Shown here: positions 6,445 through 11,740 of the stretch, one piece after another
Position numbering within the stretch: position 1 is the first letter of the stretch
Layout: each line of letters opens with the position of its first letter
Source: a virus
IMG/VR virus record: IMGVR_UViG_3300025508_000163
Location: 1-22,976 of that record
Strand: one strand, 5' to 3'
Length of the DNA: 22,976 nt
The notes under the pieces: generated by a model
What the model was told of the DNA's origin: nothing
The model's input: only the letters and a program-made list of their open reading frames with translations
The model's database searches: none
Position numbers and translations under genes: made by a program

Positions 6445-6631
6445 CTTTGTATTTTAGTATTGTTCCGCATATAACCTCCCCTATCATTTCCATTATGTAT
6501 TCGTTATCCTCAAACGTAGCCATGAGTATGCTCTCGGCTTCCTCTTCGGTTAAGTCTATGTCTAAATCTGTTGCTCGTCTGAGGACATCCTCAGCACTCC
6601 ATTTGAGTTCGTTTCCGTTGTAGTATTTCAT
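6431..6631 (-). CDS. Hypothetical acidic protein, 66 aa
   Basis: Unrecognised. 66 residues, acidic and helical (DLTEEEAESILMATFEDNEYIMEMIGEVI). ATGA overlap with the gene upstream (start 6631) and a 14-base overlap with the gene downstream. One of a run of short acidic proteins in this transcript. Confidence 0.6.
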   Translation of the reverse strand: MKYYNGNELKWSAEDVLRRATDLDIDLTEEEAESILMATFEDNEYIMEMIGEVICGTILKYKDELH

Positions 6632-6879
6632 ATTCGTGGTAAAAAGTGTTCGTCTTTATTAAGCAGTCCCCTTATGTCGTGTACTATATCATTAGTAAAC
6701 AGCAGGTTAGTACGCTCTACCTCTATCAATCGTTCAGACCAATCCTCATGATCTATGCACGTTTGTATAACAAGCCATAAGTTCTCTCTAAACCATTCGG
6801 GTAGGTTTTCTCTCACCACGCTTATAGCTTGTGTTGTTACGTCTGTGTTAGGTATTCCTTCTAATGTTTCTTGATTCAT
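6628..6879 (-). CDS. Hypothetical acidic protein, 83 aa
   Basis: Unrecognised. 83 residues, acidic, with Trp-rich helical stretches (ENLPEWFRENLWLVIQ; HEDWSERLIEVER). Begins one base after the upstream stop and overlaps the next start as ATGA. No metal or nucleic-acid motif. Confidence 0.6.
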   Translation of the reverse strand: MNQETLEGIPNTDVTTQAISVVRENLPEWFRENLWLVIQTCIDHEDWSERLIEVERTNLLFTNDIVHDIRGLLNKDEHFLPRI

Positions 6880-6880
6880 A

Positions 6881-7135
6881 TTAACAGTATAATGATGTTG
6901 GTATATTCTCTTGTAATTCTCGGATCTTTTCGATGTGCTTAAACCATGTGTTTGTAGTCTCCGCTTTCTCTACCATATCCTCCCAATCTATTTCGTTTCT
7001 GCATTCAGACATACAAGCATCTAATCCTTGTAGTTGGTATAGCATCTCGTCGTTGTAGTCATACCCTCCGTATTCGTGGAAAATATCCCAGCATTCTCCG
7101 CTGAGTTTGTTTGTTTTTTCTTTGTGTATATTCAT
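6881..7135 (-). CDS. Hypothetical acidic protein, 84 aa
   Basis: Unrecognised. 84 residues with four Cys spread out (no ribbon spacing) and an acidic Trp/Tyr-rich sequence (CWDIFHEYGGYDYNDEML; IDWEDMVEKAETTNTWF). The ATG at 7135 is preceded by AAACATC, the start context shared by several leftward genes. Similar in size and acidity to the two genes that follow, possibly old paralogues, though I see no firm alignment. Confidence 0.6.
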   Translation of the reverse strand: MNIHKEKTNKLSGECWDIFHEYGGYDYNDEMLYQLQGLDACMSECRNEIDWEDMVEKAETTNTWFKHIEKIRELQENIPTSLYC

Positions 7136-7147
7136 GATGTTTGGTTT

Positions 7148-7342
7148 TTAAAATGTAACTGAATGTGTAAGCTCGGTGTCGTTCATGACCTCCGCTTCCT
7201 TAAGGAAAGCTAATGCCATGTTGACTGTTCCACCTTTGCTACACACATGGGTAATAAACTTGTTTGCCTCTATTAGACGCTCACTCTCGTTCAATCCCTC
7301 GAACTTCTTGCGACAAGATATTAATGCTGATTCTTTTGACAT
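7148..7342 (-). CDS. Hypothetical protein, 64 aa
   Basis: Unrecognised helical protein (MSKESALISCRKKFEGL...). The ATG at 7342 is chosen because the longer in-frame reading from 7402 would run through a promoter; the context is ATACATC-ATG as at other leftward starts. First gene behind the promoter at 7389-7420. Confidence 0.6.
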   Translation of the reverse strand: MSKESALISCRKKFEGLNESERLIEANKFITHVCSKGGTVNMALAFLKEAEVMNDTELTHSVTF

Positions 7343-7388
7343 GATGTATGTATTAAATGGTTTGTGATTCTGATGTTGGAATCGACAG

Positions 7389-7420
7389 CAAAGATATAAC
7401 AAACTTTACCAAATTCCAAA
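7389..7420 (-). promoter_or_regulatory. Bacteroidota-type promoter TTTG-N20-TATCTTTG
   Basis: Minus-strand TTTG at 7420-7417, a 20-base AT-rich spacer, then TATCTTTG at 7396-7389. This matches the -33/-7 arrangement of Bacteroidota sigma-A promoters. It lies in the 98-base gap between two genes and gives a leader of about 40 bases for the 64-residue gene at 7342. Confidence 0.65.
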
Positions 7421-7440
7421 TTTATTTTGTAAGTCGTTGA

Positions 7441-7725
7441 TTAGTATAGTTTTACCAAGTCCATATTCAACTCCCTTGCAACGTAATTCACATGCTTCTG
7501 TGTTGTGGTGCTATGCCATTGCTCTTGCATCAGCTTACCGCCTTCGAGTCCAGTAGCCACAAGCGTTTCGTAGCTGAATACGTTGATGTGATAGTCGCTG
7601 CCTAATTGCTCACGTGTTACCGTAAGATTTGCTTTGTACTTGTCGAGTTGGATTATTTCGTTGTTCATCCACGCCTCATCGCGCCTCTCTTCGTACATTT
7701 CGTCTGCTCTGTCTAAATAGTTCAT
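7441..7725 (-). CDS. Hypothetical protein, 94 aa
   Basis: Unrecognised. Starts MNYLDRADEMYEERRDEAW at 7725, two bases after the TAA of the membrane micro-ORF. A longer in-frame start at 7782 would read through that micro-ORF with Asn-rich sequence of poor quality. Mixed alpha/beta, ending HVNYVARELNMDLVKLY. Confidence 0.6.
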   Translation of the reverse strand: MNYLDRADEMYEERRDEAWMNNEIIQLDKYKANLTVTREQLGSDYHINVFSYETLVATGLEGGKLMQEQWHSTTTQKHVNYVARELNMDLVKLY

Positions 7726-7727
7726 TG

Positions 7728-7796
7728 TTAATTTGTTGAAATTATTGATATTGCTATTGCTAAGGTGCATATTATCCCCCATGCTAGTAGTTCCAT
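7728..7796 (-). CDS. Micro-ORF, 22-aa predicted membrane peptide
   Basis: 22 residues, MELLAWGIICTLAIAISIIS plus two, essentially one transmembrane helix. Start context ATAACAAC-ATG resembles other leftward genes; it follows the 44-residue ORF by four bases and precedes the 94-residue gene by two. Third membrane micro-ORF in the leftward transcript. Function unknown. Confidence 0.45.
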   Translation of the reverse strand: MELLAWGIICTLAIAISIISTN

Positions 7797-7800
7797 GTTG

Positions 7801-7935
7801 TTATAATTTAGATAGTTGCTCGTTTATTATTCTTAATTCTTGGATTGCATAGAAACTTAAGTGAGCATCATTTGCATCCACCCACCTGAATAAGCTTTCC
7901 TTATCCTTCGTTAATTCTTCTTTAGTTTTATTCAT
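7801..7935 (-). CDS. Hypothetical small protein, 44 aa
   Basis: 44 residues (MNKTKEELTKDKESLFRWV...), wholly helical and charged, with a Trp/Phe face in the middle. It is preceded by an AT-rich gap of 17 bases after the 49-residue gene. Below the usual length cut-off; the tight packing supports it. Confidence 0.5.
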   Translation of the reverse strand: MNKTKEELTKDKESLFRWVDANDAHLSFYAIQELRIINEQLSKL

Positions 7936-7952
7936 ATTATATTGTATTTCAG

Positions 7953-8102
7953 TTAGTTATGTGGTATTATATCAAGTTCTGCTTTAAGGCAGAAGGCATC
8001 CGCTACCAAGCGCACCGCCTCCCAATGTTCGTTGTACGTGAACAACTCGTATGCTAGTTCCAATTCTTGGAAACTTAGGTCTATGTATGGGTTATTTTTC
8101 AT
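7953..8102 (-). CDS. Hypothetical small acidic protein, 49 aa
   Basis: 49 residues (MKNNPYIDLSFQELELAYEL...), acidic and helical with well-placed aromatic residues. Its ATG at 8102 overlaps the upstream gene's end by 11 bases. Function unknown. Confidence 0.55.
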   Translation of the reverse strand: MKNNPYIDLSFQELELAYELFTYNEHWEAVRLVADAFCLKAELDIIPHN

Positions 8103-8511
8103 CTTTGATGTATATGTTTTTTTGTGCTAGGATGTCGAAGTATGCTTTCTCGCCACGTTCAACGCACATGTCAACAGCATCTTGCTCATTCTCAACGTAT
8201 TCAACAATGTCGAAGTAAACTCTACCTTCGTCAACCCATGTACCTATGCCTAGCGTTCTGTATGATGTATGTGCATCTAGATTGTCTAAGTATATGTCGT
8301 GTGCTTTGATGACAATTATATCTAGCTTGTTTAGGTATATGTCGAACAGCTCAGCAAATCTAGTTGATGCCTCTGCAAGGCAGTCAGCCTCAGTACACAC
8401 ACCACCTACAACGTAGCCTTTCAACCTAGTTTTTTCGTCTTTCCATAGCGTATATCCGCCATCCATTAGCGTAGTTCCGTACGCTAGTCGTGTTAGTTCG
8501 TGTTTATTCAT
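8092..8511 (-). CDS. Hypothetical protein, 139 aa
   Basis: Unrecognised. 139 residues, mixed alpha/beta: a beta-rich first part (YGTTLMDGGYTLWKDE; LKGYVVGG), helices at about 42-70, then strands (GRVYFDIVEYVENEQDAVDM). The last part recalls small phage proteins that report row/column-like beta sheets, but no family is recognised. The start overlaps the 60-residue gene upstream by eight bases. Confidence 0.65.
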   Translation of the reverse strand: MNKHELTRLAYGTTLMDGGYTLWKDEKTRLKGYVVGGVCTEADCLAEASTRFAELFDIYLNKLDIIVIKAHDIYLDNLDAHTSYRTLGIGTWVDEGRVYFDIVEYVENEQDAVDMCVERGEKAYFDILAQKNIYIKDEK

Positions 8512-8686
8512 AGCTTCTAACTTTGTTTAGTATATCCGTTAATTCATCAGCGGTTTGGAACCTTTCCACCTGCATATCATACACGTCATCTGAGTTAGGC
8601 GGTGATATACCTACCTCAGGTGTGACGATGTATTCGTTCTTGTCTATTATGGATACTGTGTATCCGTTGCTAAATGTTAGTTTCAT
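8504..8686 (-). CDS. Hypothetical beta-rich protein, 60 aa
   Basis: 60 residues: an N-terminal beta hairpin (KLTFSNGYTVSIIDKNEYIV) and a C-terminal helix (TADELTDILNKVRSY). Starts two bases after the stop of the 52-residue gene (TAA-CC-ATG). Function unknown. Confidence 0.6.
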   Translation of the reverse strand: MKLTFSNGYTVSIIDKNEYIVTPEVGISPPNSDDVYDMQVERFQTADELTDILNKVRSYE

Positions 8687-8688
8687 GG

Positions 8689-8847
8689 TTACCCTATTAA
8701 ATCTTCGATTGTCATTTGCTCGTCACATGTGAGTGCATCCCACTCGCTTGTAGTCGTAGCTTGGCTAAATGTTAAGCCGTCAAAAAGTTGCTTTGCCGCT
8801 TGGATGCGGAGGTCGTGTGCTAACGCACTTGTGTTGATGTTTTCCAT
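8689..8847 (-). CDS. Hypothetical protein, 52 aa
   Basis: 52 residues (MENINTSALAHDLRIQ...), helical and acidic at the end. The ATG at 8847 is preceded by CAACATC, the shared leftward start context, and the stop is two bases before the next ATG. Function unknown. Confidence 0.55.
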   Translation of the reverse strand: MENINTSALAHDLRIQAAKQLFDGLTFSQATTTSEWDALTCDEQMTIEDLIG

Positions 8848-8889
8848 GATGTTGGATTTTATGGTTTTTGATGTTACTAAGATGGTTTG

Positions 8890-8925
8890 TATAATATATC
8901 TTCATAAATGAAGAGATATATTATA
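8890..8925. terminator. Long AT-rich hairpin, possible terminator or RNA-stability element
   Basis: TATAATATATC (8890-8900) pairs with GATATATTATA (8915-8925), 11 bp; after a two-base bulge, TTCA pairs with TGAA around a TAAA loop. It is AT-only in the outer stem and lacks a clear U-run, so it may be a processing or stability hairpin rather than a classical terminator. It lies between tRNA-like structure 2 and the gene starting at 8847. Confidence 0.45.
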
Positions 8926-8947
8926 CTAAACCTTCTAAGAGGATTAG

Positions 8948-8994
8948 AACATAGTGGGGAATCGAACCCCAATCGCACCCTGTGTGCCTATGTT
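8948..8994 (-). ncRNA. tRNA-like structure 2 (47 nt), acceptor, D-like arm and T-arm, no anticodon arm
   Basis: On the minus strand AACATAG (8994-8988) pairs perfectly with CTATGTT (8954-8948), a 7-bp acceptor-like stem. Inside are a 4-bp hairpin GCAC-ACAGG-GTGC whose loop holds GG like a D-loop, then GATT, then a T-arm GGGG-TTCGATT-CCCC (5 bp counting the flanking T-A pair) joined directly to the 3' acceptor strand. This is the layout of a tRNA elbow, or of the tRNA-like domain of tmRNA, without an anticodon arm. No CCA is encoded. It begins nine bases after the TAA of the gene at 9004 and precedes the long hairpin. Too short for a functional decoding tRNA. Confidence 0.6.
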
Positions 8995-9003
8995 GGTGAG
9001 GTT

Positions 9004-9438
9004 TTACAGAGTAGCCTCGAACTCAGCCATCGCAAGTGCCTCTGCATCTTGCATGCGCTTGGTGCGAAGTTTTGCCATTGCCATCTCAACTGTCTCTCCT
9101 TCGGAGAGCGTGTATGCCTCCCGACGTGGGGCTTTGTAGTTTTCGACAACCTCAGGCTTCAGGTATGATGTGCATACGTTGTCCTTAGCTTGCTGACGTT
9201 CTAACCTTTGGTTACGGCTCTTCGGCCTACCTGCAGATGCCTTACGGGCTAAGGGGTTGGATTTGCTCGGCTTGGCCTTAGCTTTGGTAGCTTTCGGGGC
9301 AACCTCTTCGAGGTTAGAGACCGCATCCATTAACTCCGTAAGGAGTTTGAGTGCTTGTGCCTTGCGCTCTGCGGTTGGCATGTACTTTGCTTGGTTCACT
9401 GCCTTACGGCAGTCTTTGAGGTTGATGTCGTGTGACAT
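9004..9438 (-). CDS. Basic Lys/Ala-rich protein, first gene of leftward transcript
   Basis: 144 residues. A helical N-terminal third (MSHDINLKDCRKAVNQAKYM; AERKAQALKLLTELMDAV) is followed by a Lys/Ala/Ser/Arg-rich segment (about 47-83) likely to be disordered and nucleic-acid binding, then an acidic-helical end. The ATG at 9438 has the ATACATC-ATG context; in-frame starts at 9516 and 9552 would put a hydrophobic stretch in front and read through a candidate promoter. As first gene it may be an early regulator or a DNA-coating protein, but this is inference. Its stop is nine bases before tRNA-like structure 2. Confidence 0.6.
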   Translation of the reverse strand: MSHDINLKDCRKAVNQAKYMPTAERKAQALKLLTELMDAVSNLEEVAPKATKAKAKPSKSNPLARKASAGRPKSRNQRLERQQAKDNVCTSYLKPEVVENYKAPRREAYTLSEGETVEMAMAKLRTKRMQDAEALAMAEFEATL

Positions 9439-9482
9439 GATGTATGGTTTAATTCTCAGCGACGTTGCCGAGATGATGCCGA

Positions 9483-9490
9483 CAAAGGTA
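9483..9490 (-). promoter_or_regulatory. Candidate -7 box (TACCTTTG) for the leftward transcript
   Basis: TACCTTTG on the minus strand fits TAnnTTTG, 45 bases before the ATG at 9438. No TTG/TTTG is found about 20 bases upstream, so the promoter is weak or needs an activator. The leader shares TTAAACCATACATC-ATG features with the other promoter-proximal leftward genes. Confidence 0.35.
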
Positions 9491-9704
9491 AGGATAACTT
9501 TTGCAAGTTTCGACATAACATTTGAAATTAATTTGTAACTGACTGAACACAAGCAAGATACAAACGTTATTAATAATCATTCTAAATAAGGATGGAAAGC
9601 CCTAACACATGCGCGTAGGTGTGTGAACGGGTGCGTGTCGCGTCCGTGCGATACATGTGCGCATGACAGGCGCATGAGGTGAGTGAGATTTGTATTGGTA
9701 ATTC

Positions 9705-9777
9705 AATTGTCAATAGTAAACTGATTACGTAGTAAACACTGAGGAAATAATATCAATAGTAAACGTGGAATTGTCAA
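9705..9777 (+). repeat. Iteron-like direct repeats (TAGTAAAC x3, AATTGTCAA x2)
   Basis: TAGTAAAC occurs at 9714-9721, 9730-9737 and 9757-9764; the first and third are extended to TCAATAGTAAAC. AATTGTCAA occurs at 9705-9713 and 9769-9777, framing the cluster. Similar words (AGTAAA) recur in the dyad at 10321-10333 before the first late gene. Such spacing suits binding sites for an initiator or regulator. Confidence 0.5.
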
Positions 9778-9792
9778 CAACAAAACCCCTTA

Positions 9793-9900
9793 TGCGGGTG
9801 AGCGCAGAAGGACGCTATGACGTAGGAGGGATTGTCCTATGCTGATAGTCAACGACTTAGACTACAAGTCTTCACGTAATGCATGCACCATTCACCCGTA
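9793..9900. other. Predicted cloverleaf: three hairpins closed by a 9-bp stem
   Basis: TGCGGGTGA (9793-9801) pairs with TCACCCGTA (9892-9900), nine pairs with one G-T. Inside are a short hairpin GCG/CGC (9802-9815), a 7-bp hairpin with TAGGA/TCCTA core and 7-base loop (9821-9841), and GACTT/AAGTC with a 7-base loop (9854-9870). It could be a small RNA or a cruciform at the origin; lacking a T-arm or a U33-type anticodon loop, it is not a tRNA. Strand unknown. Confidence 0.35.
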
Positions 9901-10161
9901 ACGCACTGGCTACGAGTCTGTAAATGTATGCGGAATTCTAAACTTTGTTTAGGGGAGGGGGGTAAAAGATTGCGTTTCCGTTTACGTATCGTAACGCGTG
10001 TATATGTATATAATCCCCATTCCAAACATTACTCATAAATTTTTTTAGCCGAATTTTTACGTCCTCACGGGTCTTTCTTACCTTGTGTTTTACCATTTAC
10101 ATTCTCTAAAGCATTGAGAGGCGGTTAATTAGCACTGTTTGCTTAAAGTGTAGGTTTAATC

Positions 10162-10192
10162 TTGACTTTTCAATTTTTTTGTTATAACTTTG
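10162..10192 (+). promoter_or_regulatory. Rightward promoter TTG-N20-TAACTTTG
   Basis: TTG at 10162-10164, a 20-base T-rich spacer, then TAACTTTG at 10185-10192, the Bacteroidota -33/-7 pattern. It points at the late operon, leaving a leader of about 155 bases that contains a GCTTCT/AGAAGC dyad (10215-10251). Confidence 0.6.
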
Positions 10193-10311
10193 CTATATAT
10201 CTTTAAAGAACAAAGCTTCTCTATATATTTTTTGTGTGTACACTAAGAAGCATTATAGAATATTAAGATGTTATATACGGGATAGCTGTGCGGTGTTATG
10301 AATCGGTCCCT

Positions 10312-10349
10312 CTACTCTGATTTACTGAGTAAAAAAAGTAGTATATTTG
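10312..10349 (+). promoter_or_regulatory. Second -7 box (TATATTTG) with nested dyad upstream
   Basis: TATATTTG at 10342-10349 lies eight bases before the first late ATG. Immediately upstream, TTTACT-G-AGTAAA (10321-10333) is nested inside CTACT/AGTAG (10312-10316, 10337-10341). With no -33 TTG, the dyad may be an operator or activator site in its place. Confidence 0.4.
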
Positions 10350-10356
10350 CTACTGC

Positions 10357-10893
10357 ATGGAGTTACTAAAAAACATAAAGAAAAGCTTAAACTTCCAGGA
10401 CAGGTATTCTGAGATGGAGGGTGCTGGGGATGGGTTTGATCGAGGTGAGCTTAAACGTCTTAAGAAAATAAAGAAAGGTGGGGGTAGGGTAGATCAAGAC
10501 AGGTTAGATTACTTAGAGACTATCAGGAATGAAAGAGCTAGAGCTATAGGGACGGGGGCGTCTGCAGTAGGGGGGACCGCTTTAGGTATTGCAACGGGTA
10601 ACCCAATGCTAATAAAAGGATCTTTAGGTATGGGGGCTCAGTACTTGAGTGGTGAGGTAGGAGAGTTAGATGGGGCGAATGATGGTGTTGGTCAGCAGCT
10701 GGGCATGGAAGATGCTTTACGTGCTGCTAGCCCGTTTCTATCTAGCATAGGAGGAGGTAATAGAGATATGGGGTTAGATCCAGCTCTAGCGGAAGGGGTT
10801 GACTTCAACAGCGCTTTTATGAAACAAGGTGGTAAGCTTAGGTACAACCCACGCAAATATGACTATATAAAAGGTAATACCTTTGGACTCTAA
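10357..10893 (+). CDS. Hypothetical late protein, 178 aa, with Gly/Ala-rich hydrophobic centre
   Basis: 178 residues: a basic N-terminus (about 1-65, RLKKIKKGGGRVDQDRL), a Gly/Ala-rich weakly hydrophobic stretch at about 65-100 (IGTGASAVGGTALGIATGNP), then a soluble end with MKQGGKLRYNPRKYDY near residue 155. The centre resembles small virion or membrane-interacting proteins injected with DNA, but no family is recognised. First gene of the late block. The GGKL motif recurs in the gene at 11325. Confidence 0.6.
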   Translation: MELLKNIKKSLNFQDRYSEMEGAGDGFDRGELKRLKKIKKGGGRVDQDRLDYLETIRNERARAIGTGASAVGGTALGIATGNPMLIKGSLGMGAQYLSGEVGELDGANDGVGQQLGMEDALRAASPFLSSIGGGNRDMGLDPALAEGVDFNSAFMKQGGKLRYNPRKYDYIKGNTFGL

Positions 10894-10902
10894 AATAATA
10901 CT

Positions 10903-11328
10903 ATGGCAATTTTAACTGTATCAATAAAAGAAGAACTCACTCTCAACGGCACCGATCACGGTGGCGAGTATGTTATGTCTGAGTCAGTAACTCAGGTATA
11001 CAAGAGAATTATTACGTGTACAACTACAGAACAATCGGTTCTCCTATTTGCAGCAGCAGACGCAGCGGGAACTTTAAAGGACGCTACAGCGGACTATATA
11101 CGTATAACCAACCTAGATTCTACTAACTTTGTACAGCTACGTATAGTAGGTGCGGCAACACAATACTATGTGAAACTAGAAGCTGGAGACAGCTGGATAG
11201 GTGGAAACTCACTTATGTATGCTGATGCTACTGGTACAGCCGCTACGGAATCTTTTATTAATATTGACACAATACATGCAGATGCGGATACCGCCTCTTG
11301 TGATGTAGAAATTTTTGCAGCACTATGA
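10903..11328 (+). CDS. Putative virion structural protein, 141 aa, beta-rich
   Basis: 141 residues, Thr/Ala/Ser/Val-rich, beta-strand pattern throughout (ADYIRITNLDSTNFVQLRIV; YYVKLEAGDSW), nearly no Lys/Arg in the second half. This composition is usual for small phage virion proteins such as decoration or tail components. Its stop overlaps the next ATG as ATGA. The specific role is not visible; soluble accessory protein is the alternative. Confidence 0.6.
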   Translation: MAILTVSIKEELTLNGTDHGGEYVMSESVTQVYKRIITCTTTEQSVLLFAAADAAGTLKDATADYIRITNLDSTNFVQLRIVGAATQYYVKLEAGDSWIGGNSLMYADATGTAATESFINIDTIHADADTASCDVEIFAAL

Positions 11329-11612
11329 AGCTAAAGTATAGACATGGAGGAAAATTATCACCTACTGATAGTCTATTAAAGGTGTTAAAGGGATATAGCA
11401 ATAGAGAAAAAGGAAGTAACATGAAACCTGAAGATCAAGCATCTTTAGACTACATAAACAAGATAATGCAAAAAATGAAAGGTGATGTTAGTTCGGAAGA
11501 GTACGGTAAGAATGTTATGGCTATAAATGAAGCTAAGTTGGAATCAAAAAACGACCCAGAAGGATTAGAAAAAATTGCTGCTAGCCTTTATAGAACTTTA
11601 AAAAAGATTTGA
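11325..11612 (+). CDS. Hypothetical small late protein, 95 aa
   Basis: 95 residues, starting MKLKYRHGGKLSPTDSLL; residues 35-95 are helical and charged. The HGGKLS motif resembles the QGGKLR of the gene at 10357, hinting at a shared recognition or processing signal in late proteins. Coupled to the previous gene by ATGA. Function unknown. Confidence 0.6.
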   Translation: MKLKYRHGGKLSPTDSLLKVLKGYSNREKGSNMKPEDQASLDYINKIMQKMKGDVSSEEYGKNVMAINEAKLESKNDPEGLEKIAASLYRTLKKI

Positions 11613-11740
11613 ACAAATTCTACTTTAACCCAATAAAGAAAAGAAAAGACCACGCCAAAGAAGCCGAGAAAATAAAACTTAATAAAATAAAAAATGAAAC
11701 TAGAAGTAATAAGGTTCAACAAAGGGAAAGACTCAACTAA
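11609..11740 (+). CDS. Possible small basic ORF, 43 aa, TTG start
   Basis: Open frame from a TTG that overlaps the previous TGA (TTGA), reading NKFYFNPIKKRKDHAKEAEK, strongly basic and helical, to a stop 47 bases inside the DUF5675 gene. It fills an 81-base gap otherwise empty. The rare start and overlap make it uncertain. Confidence 0.3.
   Translation: MNKFYFNPIKKRKDHAKEAEKIKLNKIKNETRSNKVQQRERLN

Larger units (their letters stand above)
9439..10356. other. Divergent intergenic control region, possible origin
   Basis: 918 bases with no convincing gene, lying where leftward and rightward transcription diverge. From left to right: leftward leader and promoter (9439-9552); a GC-rich patch with four GTGCG/GGCGC-type words (about 9600-9685); repeats (9705-9777); a possible cloverleaf (9793-9900); a G-run (9951-9962) and AT-rich DNA; the rightward promoter (10162-10192) with its leader hairpins. 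The mixture of iteron-like repeats, dyads and AT-rich DNA next to the replication arm suggests an origin, but this is inferred from layout only. Confidence 0.45.

Noticed and set aside
7373-7396. Possible third T-arm (GGAATCGAC)
   Set aside because: No stem on either side and no acceptor partner.
5215-8994. Phage attachment site (attP) in tRNA-like sequences
   Set aside because: No integrase gene is visible, and both elements keep full acceptor stems rather than only a tRNA 3' end.
8729-9168. Plus-strand ORFs over the tRNA-like element and early genes
   Set aside because: Antisense to well-packed leftward genes and to the structured RNA; no promoter.
10298-10369. 23-residue ORF overlapping the first late gene (MNRSLYSDLL...)
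   Set aside because: Runs across the dyad and -7 box; no supporting spacing or family.
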